DNA from: JADHUC01 sp964617665
Lineage (GTDB): Bacteria; Planctomycetota; Planctomycetia; Pirellulales; Pirellulaceae
Direction of reading: 5' to 3'
NCBI GenBank assembly: GCA_964617665.1
Contig: CAZUAH010000011.1
Span: forward strand, 1-64,000
DNA length: 64,000 nucleotides
This document shows, piece after piece, positions 35,128 to 46,100 of this stretch (position 1 is the first letter of the stretch; every line of letters starts with the position of its first letter). The notes below the pieces were generated by a model. It was not told where the DNA came from, made no database searches, and saw nothing but the letters and a program-made list of their open reading frames with translations. Made by a program: the position numbers and the translations under genes.

Positions 35128-36999
35128 ATGCAGCTTCATCCCGTGGATGTGGCCATTGTGGCCGCTTACCTGATCCTGGTGATCGGCGTGGGATGGGTGC
35201 TCTCGCGGCGCGCCGGTAAAGACATGGAGTCATATTTCCTCGGCGGCAAAGGCATGCCCTGGTATGTGCTGGGCATTTCCCACGGCGTGCCGGGCTTTGG
35301 CATGGCCGGCACCATGTGGTTCGCGCTAATGCTGTTCACCTACGGCGTGAAGGGCGTCTACATTCTGTGGATCTGGCCCATGTTTGCCATGGTCTTCCGC
35401 ATGGTTTACCTGAGCGCGTGGGCTCGGCGTTCTAACGCGCTAACAGGTGCGGAATGGATGCGCACCCGCTTTGGCAAGCGAGGAGGCGGTGACTTTGCGC
35501 ATCTGATGGTTGTGGGATATGCGATGCTGGGCGTGATCGGATTCTTGATCTACGCGTTCAAGGGCATCGGAAAGTTCGCAGCACCATTTTTTCGGGACTA
35601 TCCACTTTTTGAGGGCTGGGCACCGGAGGTGTACGCCACGGTGATCATCTGTGTGACCGCTGCCTATCTGATCGCTGGCGGAATGTACAGCGTGGTGGTA
35701 ACCCACTTGGTTCAGTATGCGCTTTTGACTGTGTCGGCAGTAGGTATAGCAATCATCGCCATATCGCAGACAACGCCCGAATTGATAGCCAGCAAAGTCC
35801 CCGACGGGTGGTCGGACCTTTCGTTCGGCTTGGTGCTGGAAATGGACTGGTCAGGCCGCATTCCGTTGCTTCAGAACCAATTGTCCGACGATGGGTGGTC
35901 GCTGTTTGCCGTCTTCCTCATGATGCTTCTGTTCAAGGGCTGGCTGGTCAGCATGGCGGGCCCCAGCCCGGGTTACGGCATCCAACATGTATTGGCCACG
36001 CGGAATCCAAGGGAAGCAGCGTTAGAGAGCTGGGGGATCTCCGTGTTCGTGTTGTTCCCTCGATTCCTCATGATCGCCTCGATCGTCGTGCTGGCCCTAG
36101 TCAACCTGACGCCCCAATTGGTCGCCATGCAGGACAAGGCTGATTTCGAGCAGATCCTGCCGATGGTCGTGGGTCGACACATTCCCGTGGGTCTGACCGG
36201 TATTGTCGTGGCGACGCTGGTGGCGTCGTTCATGAGCACGTTGGATTCGGTCGTACACGCTGGGACGGCCTACATCGTTAACGACCTGTACAAGCGATAC
36301 CTCCACCCAACGGCGTCGCCCAAGACGTACGTGTATGTCAGTTATGCAGTGGCTGCCTGCGTTGTGGGGCTTGGCATTGCGTTTGGGTTCATGACTGAGT
36401 CGATTTCATCCATCATGAAATGGCTGGTCTCCATGCTGTTCGGGGGATACGCGGCACCAAATATCCTGAAGTGGCATTGGTGGCGCTTCAACGGCTACGG
36501 CTTCTTCGCGGGCTTGCTGGCCGGCATGGCGGGCGCAATTGTAATGCCGTTTGCATTTCCCGAGTTGGAGCCGCTGTATGCGTTTCCATTTGTGTTCGGG
36601 TTCAGCGCATTTGCCTGCGTCGTCGTGTGCCTGCTCACACCGCCCGAGGATGACGAGCTTCTTGAACAGTTCTACTTGACCGTTCGCCCATGGGGGTTCT
36701 GGCGCCCCGTGCATCAGCGTCTGCTTGTGAAGTACCCGGATTTGGCCGCCAACGATGGCTTCGCTCGCGACATGATCAACTGTGCTGTTGGGATCGTCTG
36801 GCATACGACGATCGTGCTTGCAGCGGTCTACCTCGTCCTACAGGACTTCTGGGCGTTTGGAATTTCCCTTCTAGTCGTTGCGGCAACGTCCGTCTTTCTG
36901 AAGAAGTTTTGGTACAACCGATTGGCGGACGGAGATGGCTACCTGCCAGAAGACGACCGATCGCACGACCAGAAGGACCGCCTTGCCGCCGCCGAATAG
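35128..36999 (+). CDS. Sodium:solute symporter family (SSS) permease
   Basis: A 623-residue polytopic membrane protein. ATG 35128 follows GAGAAGGGA and starts MQLHPVDVAIVAAYLILVIG, the first transmembrane helix; the frame extends to 35095. About 13-15 hydrophobic helices can be traced, with SSS-like features: a first helix ending GVGWVLSRRAGKDMESYFLG, GGKGMPWYVLGISHGVPGF, ITAAYLIAGGMYSVVVTH-like segment V, and STLDSVVHAGTAYIVNDLYK in the helix that contributes to the sodium site. Relatives import sugars, organic acids or amino acids with sodium. The substrate is not evident; neighbours are not obviously catabolic. Its 3' end faces the giant gene across a twin-hairpin repeat. Confidence 0.9.
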   Translation: MQLHPVDVAIVAAYLILVIGVGWVLSRRAGKDMESYFLGGKGMPWYVLGISHGVPGFGMAGTMWFALMLFTYGVKGVYILWIWPMFAMVFRMVYLSAWARRSNALTGAEWMRTRFGKRGGGDFAHLMVVGYAMLGVIGFLIYAFKGIGKFAAPFFRDYPLFEGWAPEVYATVIICVTAAYLIAGGMYSVVVTHLVQYALLTVSAVGIAIIAISQTTPELIASKVPDGWSDLSFGLVLEMDWSGRIPLLQNQLSDDGWSLFAVFLMMLLFKGWLVSMAGPSPGYGIQHVLATRNPREAALESWGISVFVLFPRFLMIASIVVLALVNLTPQLVAMQDKADFEQILPMVVGRHIPVGLTGIVVATLVASFMSTLDSVVHAGTAYIVNDLYKRYLHPTASPKTYVYVSYAVAACVVGLGIAFGFMTESISSIMKWLVSMLFGGYAAPNILKWHWWRFNGYGFFAGLLAGMAGAIVMPFAFPELEPLYAFPFVFGFSAFACVVVCLLTPPEDDELLEQFYLTVRPWGFWRPVHQRLLVKYPDLAANDGFARDMINCAVGIVWHTTIVLAAVYLVLQDFWAFGISLLVVAATSVFLKKFWYNRLADGDGYLPEDDRSHDQKDRLAAAE

Positions 37000-37100
37000 G
37001 CCTCGTCCCCTATGCGAGACCTGAGTCCTTCCGCATCGACCGCGTTACCGGCTTCTATAACGGATATTGCGCGCCCCAGGGAATTGCGCGACAGACTGCC

Positions 37101-37168
37101 GTAGCCACGTTCGCCAGAACGTGGGCGCAACACCGGACGACATCCCACGTTCTGGCGAACGTGGCTAC
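37101..37168. repeat. REPIN-like twin hairpin, element 1
   Basis: Perfect 25-base inverted arms, 37101-37125 and 37144-37168, with 18 bases between. Each arm begins (or ends) with the foot GTAG and is itself a hairpin: stem CCACGTTC, loop GCCA, stem GAACGTGG. This is the arrangement of REP sequences paired as REPINs. It sits between two convergent genes, where it may also stop transcription from both sides. Confidence 0.8.
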
Positions 37169-37188
37169 AGACGGATGAAGTATCCGCG

Positions 37189-40100
37189 CTAGATCTCCAG
37201 AGACTGAAAGAAGGCGTCGGTTGCCTCGATGTCGCCCGGTTCGTCGATGAAGTCGATGTCAAACATGTCGCCGGGCAGGCGGCGTGTTCCGAGCGGCAGT
37301 GTTTCGTGCATCAAATCGCGTTCGTCGGAATGCCCGTAGCCCAGCAGATGCCCCAACTCGTGCATGACCGTCGTCAGCAAGTCCACTCGGTCGTGGGATT
37401 GGCTAGCCAGCCAGGCAGTCAGTTCGTTGGTTGAGTGGATGGACGAAAACTCCGTGTCGTCCATCGGTGTCGGGTCGACGAACCATCCGTAGCCTGCGGC
37501 ATCGCTGTCCAGGTAGACGTGGTTGGCCGTTGCCCAACCGAGCAGCGAACCCGGCAGGTCGATGATCTCCCACGTCACCTGTCGAAGATGCTCTGTTGCC
37601 GTCGCGTCAAGCGACGGCTGCAAGCGAGAGATGGCGGCATCGATCACTGGATCAAGTGAGGCCAATGGAATTGTGGAGATGGCATCTTCCGGGTGGTTGG
37701 GCAGACCTTCTCGATTCGCATCGACGTGCAATTCAGCTCCTGCAGAAAGCTGCCGATCGATTTCCATGATGACCAGCAGCACGTCCTCGGCCGTGCACAA
37801 TCCGTTTCCGCTTGCATCATAGAATGGCGGGGGCGACTCCTGAGTCGTGGGCAGTTCCAAGTCTCCCAGATGTGAATTGATGTAGTTGATCTGCATCAGA
37901 ACATCCACGGGAGACACGTATCCGGAATCGTCCACATCGAACCGGTTCAGGGCATTCTGCCAACGGTTGTGGACCATCATGATGCGGGCGTCCGCTTCGA
38001 CGGGTGCGGCCTCCTGGTGGCCGACATTGTCGGTCGCCACGGCGTAGAACGAATACCGATGTCCTTTCTCGCCCAGATCGAAAGTCGCCTCGGTTGCCGC
38101 CGTATCGTCCAGCCAGAGCAGATACTCGTCATCAACTGACAGATCATCGTCGTCGACGCGGTAGTAGATATCGTAGCTGCTGATCCCCGATCCGCCGTCG
38201 TCATCCTGCCCGGTCCATCGGACGGTGAAACTGCTTTCCGTGGTCACGGTCGGCAGCGGTTCGACATGGCTGGCGTCCTCCGGAATTGCAGCGTCGATCG
38301 TGTTCACCCACGGGAGCGGCCCGCCGTTTTCATCCTTGGGGGCCGGGTTGAAAGGACCAACGAAATCGAATTGGACGAGCGCCAGATTCTCGATCTGGTC
38401 GCCTGTCTTCAAGTCGGCCTTCGGCTTGACGGTGTACTCGACCCAACCCAACTCGTATTGTGTTTCTTCGTTGAATGGCGGCAGGAAACCGGCGTAAGGG
38501 TCTTCAGGATAATCGCCCGTATCCGGATCCACCGCCTGGAACCACCAACGAATTTCGCCCGTTTCCGGATCGAATGTCCCTTCCACATTCACCAGCAGAT
38601 TCATATCCGGCCGCATGTCGACCTGCGCATCGATCACTTGCCCACCGGGAAGATCCACGTTCCACTTGAGGAATCCAAAGTTGGTGAAGGACAAGGTGCT
38701 CCAGTCGAGATTCGCATCCAACTGGTCAATTATCAACGCGTCCTGTGTCGGCACCTCGGCAGTTGGATCGTTCCAGAAATCGATGCGGTATTCAAATGTG
38801 TCGTCGGCGATCACGTACTGGCGTAGTTGACTAGCTGGGGTGCCGATCGCGTCAAAACCGACGGGGCCGAATTTGTCCTCGGGCGTCCAAGAGGGGAAGT
38901 TGGGGATATCGTTGTCACAGAGATCGGGAAAAAGGCTGCAGAAGTCGTCGCAGGCCTCTGGGTCAATTTCACAGATCAAGAAATACGGCAAGTCTCTGTC
39001 GGGGTCATACCACCAATCTCCAAGTCTCTTTGTGAATTGGTCCCATCTATCTGGATCGACATAATTTGATAGTGGGTTCGGAAAGAGCATGAGAGTCTTA
39101 ACACCTGCGACCCCCCAATCATGGATGAGATCCAATTGAGAGGCTTCTCCTCTGATGAACTTGCGAGATGTTTCGATGTAATCATTCCAGGCTTCACCAG
39201 CTTGCCATCCACTCTTGATCGAGTTGTACAGATCTTCGAACTTGATATCTTTGAACCCATCTATATCTACCCGCGTGACAGGTGAGTTCTTGGCATAGGT
39301 GTATAGATTCGATCCGGGGATTTCGTGAGGATCAACGCTTATGAACCGCCCAATAGCTGCCTCGTAAGACCGTGCGCGAATCGAGTACAGGCCGCTGGGA
39401 TCCTGACGCACACCATATGCCGACAGGAATCCCAATACATCTGAATCGACGCCGCCGTCCGTCAGCCTGTTTCCAAATGGATCGATTGATGCACTTGAGA
39501 CGATGTTGCCTGACGAGTTTGTGCGCTCAATCGTGTGTCCCAGTGCATTATGGCCAACGTACGACAGATCATTGCTGCCATCGGAAGTAGCGATGAGAGT
39601 GTTTCCATGAATGTAGCGACTCATTATGACATCGTCTGCATCGTATGTGGCCACGATGTTGCCGAAAAACGAAGGATCAAGGAGTAGCTCCGTCCTCTTG
39701 CCGTCTTCGATGATCGCGGACTGGTGACCAAGCGCATTGTATTCGTATTCGATCGCAGCATCGGCATGTGAGAGCGTGACGAGTCGATTGTTGTAGTCGA
39801 ATTCGTACGTCCACACGCTTGTACCATCATTCTTTGCCGCAAGACTGCCGTCTGCATCGTATTCATATGTGGTGGAACCGACGCTCATGTACTGGTTCAC
39901 GCTGTTCGTAGAGTACTGGACGACTTCGCCATTGATCACGGTGCGGATGCGGTTCCCAACGGTGTCGTATTCATAGCTGAGATCCTGAATGGGGATGTTG
40001 TGATCCGTCGATTCGAGTGTGGCGTGGATCAGCTGGTCGGTGAGGTCGTATTTGTAGGTCCACGTGCCGTAGTGAGTCGACATGGAATCTCGCCGGCCAA

Positions 40101-43100
40101 GTTCATCGTAGGTGTAGTGGAAATGAGACTGCACACTGCTGTCAGGTGCGTAGTTCACCATGGAGAGCAACTGCCATGCGTCATCATACTGATACGTGGT
40201 GTACGTGCCGTTGCCCTTGTCTTCCCGCGCCAAGCGACCAACCTCGTCGTAGGTGTAGTCAATCACCAATTCCCGGTCCGCTTCGGTCAAGCGGTCGAGC
40301 CGGCCAAGGGCGTCGTATTCGTAGTTCGTGGCAAATCCATCCTGGTCCACTATCTGTGTTCGGCGTCCGCCTGCGTCGTACGTGTACTCCAGGAAACGCC
40401 CGGATGGATACTCGATTCGCGTCAGTCGATCCGATGTGTCGTACTGCATGGTGATTACACCGGAGGCATCCACGGCTGTGAGGATGTTGCCGTGGTCGTC
40501 GTAGGTGTACTCGACCGAAATGCCATTGGGATAGTCTTTTTGGACGAGAAGACCGTCCTCGTCGTGCGCGTAGCCGATCGATTGGCCACGGCGATTGGTC
40601 GATTGGGACACGTTGCCAAACAACTCGACGTTGAACGTTTCGGCGGTCGCGTTGGGATAGGTGATGCTGGTGAGGTTCCCATTGGCATCGAAACCGTAGT
40701 GCGTGGTGTTCCCGCGTGCATCGCGGAACCAGAGCAGGTTGCCGAACTCGGTGTCGTAGCCGAAGTCGGTGGAATATCCCATGGCGTCCGTCGATCGGAT
40801 CATATTGCCCTGGCCATCGTATTCGTACTCGGCCCCGATTCCATCAGGACGTATCGTGCGGACAAGCTGGCCAGACGCGTCATACTCTAACCGCGAAATC
40901 CGATCGAGTGGATCTTCCGTTTGTACAATCCTACCGCGAGCATCAAAGAACTGGCGCGAGCGAGCGCCGGCCAAATCCGTCGCGGTTAGCGTGCCGACGG
41001 AATCGTAGGCGTATTGGATGGCCTGTGCGCCGGCACCGAGGTGCTCTCGGCTCAAACGTCCCTGCGAGTCATATTCGTAGTAGCGGTAAGTGTCGTCGGG
41101 ATAGGAGATGGAAAGTAGCGCATGCGTCGTGGCGGGCTCGACTCCCATGTCATACTGATATGACGCTTCGCGATCTCCTGGTTTCGTGACGAAAAGCAGA
41201 TGCTCGCCGGTTGCGTCATATTGGTACATCACTTCGCGGCCTGTGTGATCAACCAGACGCTCCAATCGTCCGCTCGCATCGTAGTGAAGGTCCAGACTCT
41301 GCCCGGAGGAGTGTTCAAGTTGCGCCAACCGTTCGTCAGTGTGCGTCGCGGTAACCGTGTTGCCGTTGGGATCGCTGATCGAGGCCAGCAGCAGGTCGGC
41401 ATCGAAGCGATAGACCGTGCCGTTCTTCTCGCGGAGCGAGAATCCGCCGTCGCCAGTGGCTGTGAGCGTGCCGTAATCTCCCGCTTGAGCATCGTAATTG
41501 CCGTCCTCGGTCACGCGGAAAGCACGAAATCCGCCAGTAGGTTGATACACAAGTACAGTGCCGTCGGTCGTTTCACGTAGGTAGATGTCATAATTGTGCG
41601 TCCAACCGTAGCCCAGCGTTCCCAGGCTGTTTCGAGCGTTCAAGGAGGCTCCAAAGGTTCGGTGGAACACAATCGGCAATCCCGGTGCGTTCAGCGAAAC
41701 GTCCGTAGATGACGCCAAGGCTGAATAGGGAGACAACCCGCTGGCCTGGAGCACTTCGAAGTCAAACAGGCTGCTGACGTCGCGAACCGATTGGCCCAAA
41801 TCGTCCAGATAGGCCGCATTCTCGCCGAGCATGGCCACGTAGTCTCCCCACGTGGAACCGACGTTCGATTCCATGTTGGCCCAGACGATATCCCACACCT
41901 CCGGACTCGTGTGCGCCGGCCGACTGGCCTCCTGAATATCATCCCAATCAATGACGCCCGCTGCATCTGTCGTCAGATAATAGGAGGCGTACGGCAGGGT
42001 TGCAGAACGGAAGGGCGTGCGGATCTTGACGTCATAGGTCTCGACTTGCCCGGGCCGCAGGATGTTTGCCGGGCCATCGGAACTGAGAGCCATCAGTTGA
42101 AAGTAGGGGCCCGCCACAAACACGTCCGTATCGGGAACCCGCCATTGCATGTCATCGTCACTGGTCAGAGTGATCATCGGACTGAGCACATCGGCCGTGC
42201 CCCCGTTGCCGTAGGTCAGCGTTAGCGTCGCCGTTCGCCCGGGGCGAGTTCGGGATGGAATGCCCAGATGCAGGAAGAATTCGCCCTGGCCCGCGGCAGT
42301 GACCGTGATCGCGTCGTCCAAGCGGCGTTGCCCCATGTCGGTTGTCACGACGACGTCATATGCGTCCGGCGCAGCATCAACCAGATCAAAGGTGGCGTAC
42401 AGTTGCGTGGATTCATCGGATCGCACGCTATCTGCCTCGATCTGCGTCACACCGTCCGGCGCGACCAACACGACCGTTGCTGCATCCGTGAGATTCTCGC
42501 CGACCACTTCGAACGTCACGTTGCCCGTGTTGCCGGCCGTGGTTGGCGAGACCGAATCAAGCTGCAAGTCCGTCATGCTCGCAGTCAGCGTGAAGTCCGT
42601 CTGGCCACCCCGAATCCACTGACCGTAGACGCCGATGTAGTAGGTCGCATCCAGCGGATCGGCCGCCAGTAGCTCGGGATCGGGATCTTTGTAGGTCGTC
42701 ACGGCTTGGTCGTGTTGCTGCAGCGTTGGTATTGTTCCTTGCCGGAAGTACAGACCGATGGTTGCCGAGTCGGTGACAGCGTCAACGGTGAAACGGATGC
42801 TGTTGCCAGCGCTTGCATCAAAACGGAAGTACTGCCAATCGCCGCGCGTTAGCGAGCTGGCTAACGGCGTATCCAGCTCCGAGTTCGCTACGCCCACTTC
42901 CAACGGCTGTGCGGAGACGCCGATGTTGTTGACTTCCGTCGATTCTCGGACCGTCCGCGTGTGATTGGTGCGTACCAAGACGTACTGCATTCCGGCGGCT
43001 GCCGGGACGGTGGTGGCCAGCGATTCGGTGTAGCTCTGGCCGAATGCCAGGCCGCCCGAGTGTTTGACAGTGCCCAGCAAGATATCCGACGGGTCGACCG

Positions 43101-46100
43101 ACGCGTCCTGGGAAAGGTAGACCGCGTCCTCCCAAGGCCCCTCGGCAAGTCGCTGCCCATTGTTCGCCACGGTCCACGAAACGGTCAGCGGGTCGCCTTG
43201 CTGGACCGAGCGAGGTTCCGGCACAGCCACGTGAGTGACTACCAGGTCCACTGGCGTGGTGTCGGTCTGCCGTTCGAAGGCTCCCATGTCGACATAGGCC
43301 GGGAAGCCGCTGCCCACGTTCGCCATGCCCGGATCGTCATGCCGTGGCCGACCAAGCAGGTCGTATCTCGGTGCGCCGATGCCGCGACCGCTGTCGATCG
43401 CCGGGGATCCTTGATCCAATTCGTAATCTCCGGCCTCGAAGGAAACGAACCGGGGATCGGCAACTATGTTGGAATTGTGATCGAGGACATCACTCGTGAA
43501 GCCGCCCCTGAACTTTAGTTCCTTACCGGCCGGGTTGTAGAACAGCGAGTTCTTAATATCCAGGTCTGGCTGGGCGTTGCTGTCAAAGCCATTCCGATTG
43601 AAGGCGACGATGGTGTTCTCCATGAACAGCGAGCCCACCTGGTGCACGCCTGCTGCCGCCCAACCGTTCGCGAAACCATTGCCGACAATCGTGCAATTTC
43701 GAACGATGCCGCCGAAATACTCGTGAAAATAAATGCCAGTCTTCCAGTTGTTCGCGACCACTGTGTTCACTAGCTCGGCGCTGAGCCCCTGCCTGTGATG
43801 CGCCCCAAGCCCGATGTTGTTGTCCGAAATGATGCTGTTCGATACTCGCCATGAGGAGTCATGTGCCAATGTCTCGACACCGTAGTTGGCGAAGCGGACG
43901 ACTGCGTGATCGAGTTCGATATGGGCTCCACGTCCCGTTGTGTAAAGGCCGCCCCAGTCCGCGCGGCGGGGAGCGGTGGCATCGCCATCGCCGTTGGAAT
44001 CCCCTCGAACCGTGTCATCGCGGTACGACGTGAAGACAACGGGATACTCGCGAGTCCCTTCGGCGGAAAGCTCGCCGTTCACATTGATGCGATGCGAGCC
44101 GTCAACCTTGACGGTCGTGCCCGGCTCCATCGTCAGCGTGACGCCTTCCGCGACCGTCACCGTGCCCGTCACGACGATCAAACCACGCCACGATGTATCC
44201 GCGTCGAGTGCGCCAGAGACCTCCTGCCGCGTGGAGTAGTCGAATTGAACGATGTGATCGCCTCCGGGTACGCCGTCGTTGTCACCATCCAGAGCATTGC
44301 CGTCTTGGTCAGTGATCGAATCACGCAAGACGATGCGATACATATCCTGGGAAAGCGGTCCGGTCGTGATAAACGCGGCTGTTCGCGTATCCGGATCGAA
44401 ATCGATGATCCCATCCGTGTCCACGATCTGCGTTTCGTTCCCATCACCAAAAGTGCGGTCGCCGCCGCTTCGCTCGACCAGGAACGTCGTCGGCGTGAGA
44501 GTTTCGGAGGCGACATCGTCATCGAGGAATTGGACGGCAATCTCCAGCGGCGGCACACTGACCGTCTGACCCGCCTCCGGGAATGTGGCATGGACCACGG
44601 GGCCTCCATTCTCGATTGAAATGGGGCCGAAATGTCGGGCCTCCGACAGATTGCCCGCGCGATCCACGGCGATCAGATGGAAAAAGTGAGAATCACCATC
44701 GCCCAGGGGCGGGCTGGTGATGCTGGTCGTAGCGGCGGGAAGGAGTCCAAACTGAGTGGGATCGGAATCTGCCGAAAAGTCCCAGCCGGCATGATAGCCC
44801 GCCAGTCCGCTCTGCGTGTCATGGGCCGCAGTCCAAACAATGTCCACCGTGTCGTCCGTGGACTGCAGACCAACCGTGTGGCTGGCGCTGCGCAACCGCT
44901 CGGGGTTCGTCGGTACCGACGAATCAACCCAGAAGGCGGCGACGAAATCTCCACCCGGCTGGCCATCGCCGGATGGCAGTCTGGATGGCGGAGGAGTCTG
45001 ATAATTCCCTTCGCCATCCAACGGAACTCCGTCGAGATCGGTTACTTCGTCCGTTAACGTTACCTGATAGAGACCGTCCGCGAGAGCCGATGCCATTTGA
45101 AACGTGGCGAGGCGTTGGTCCGAGTGGTACGTGATCGAATCCGCCACGATTGGCACATCATCCGCCGAGCCCAACTGTCCATCTTCACCGGCTTCGGCCA
45201 GCAGGAATGTATCCGCGGTGACCGTGGTAGGATCAACATCCTCCGTCAAACGGACGATCACGGAATCAGGACCTTGCGCAACGGCGCCAGCGACCGGCGG
45301 TGTCATCTGGATCACTCGGGGGCGGTCAAGTAGGTCGTTTTCCCACCAAGCGATGTCATCACCATCGTCGGCAGCACCCAGAATGTCCACATCACCGTCG
45401 CCGTCCATGTCTGTGGCGAATACGCCAGAGGCGCCGTTGAAAGCAGTGTCGATCAGAGCTTTGTGATAGACACGGTTTCCACGGTTCTCCCACCAGCCGA
45501 CGCGGTCGCCATTGTCAGCGCCGGCCACGATGTCCAAGTCATCGTCGGCATCCATGTCGGCAACACTGATCCACTGAGAGCCATTCCAGCCTTCGGCGAT
45601 CGTCTGGCGTGTGAAAAGGTGTTCCGATCCCTGAAAGAAGATTGCCAGATCATCGGAGTCGAAGCCGCTGGCCACGATGTCCAGGTGACCGTCGTCGTCC
45701 AGGTCCGCCACCTGTACATGCTGCCCTGTTACCAATTGCGTGCCGATCACGTGACGCGTGAATGATTGCGTTCCGTCGTTCTGCCACCAGGCGACGGCCA
45801 GACTTCCGGTTGCTACGGCCACGACATCGTTGTGACCATCGTCGTCAACGTCGGCGACGGCCAACCCGGTCGGCCCATCGAAGGACGCGTCGACCATCCG
45901 CTTGGTAAAGCCAAGGGCACCATCGTTTTCCCACCAGGCGATCTCGTCCGCGTACTGGCCGCTGACGATGACATCCAGGTCCGCGTCGGCATCCAGGTCG
46001 GCGACGACGACGTTGCGGGGGCCATCAAATCCGCTCGCGATGGTGTGCTTGGTCACGAACCCTTGCGGCTCATTCTCCCACCAGGCGATCTCGTCGGCAT

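Noticed and set aside
37189..37400. Giant protein as a proven metalloprotease
   Set aside because: The HExxHxxGxxH motif is present, but I see no pro-domain, and similar ends occur in planctomycete surface proteins of unknown activity, so activity is left as a possibility only.
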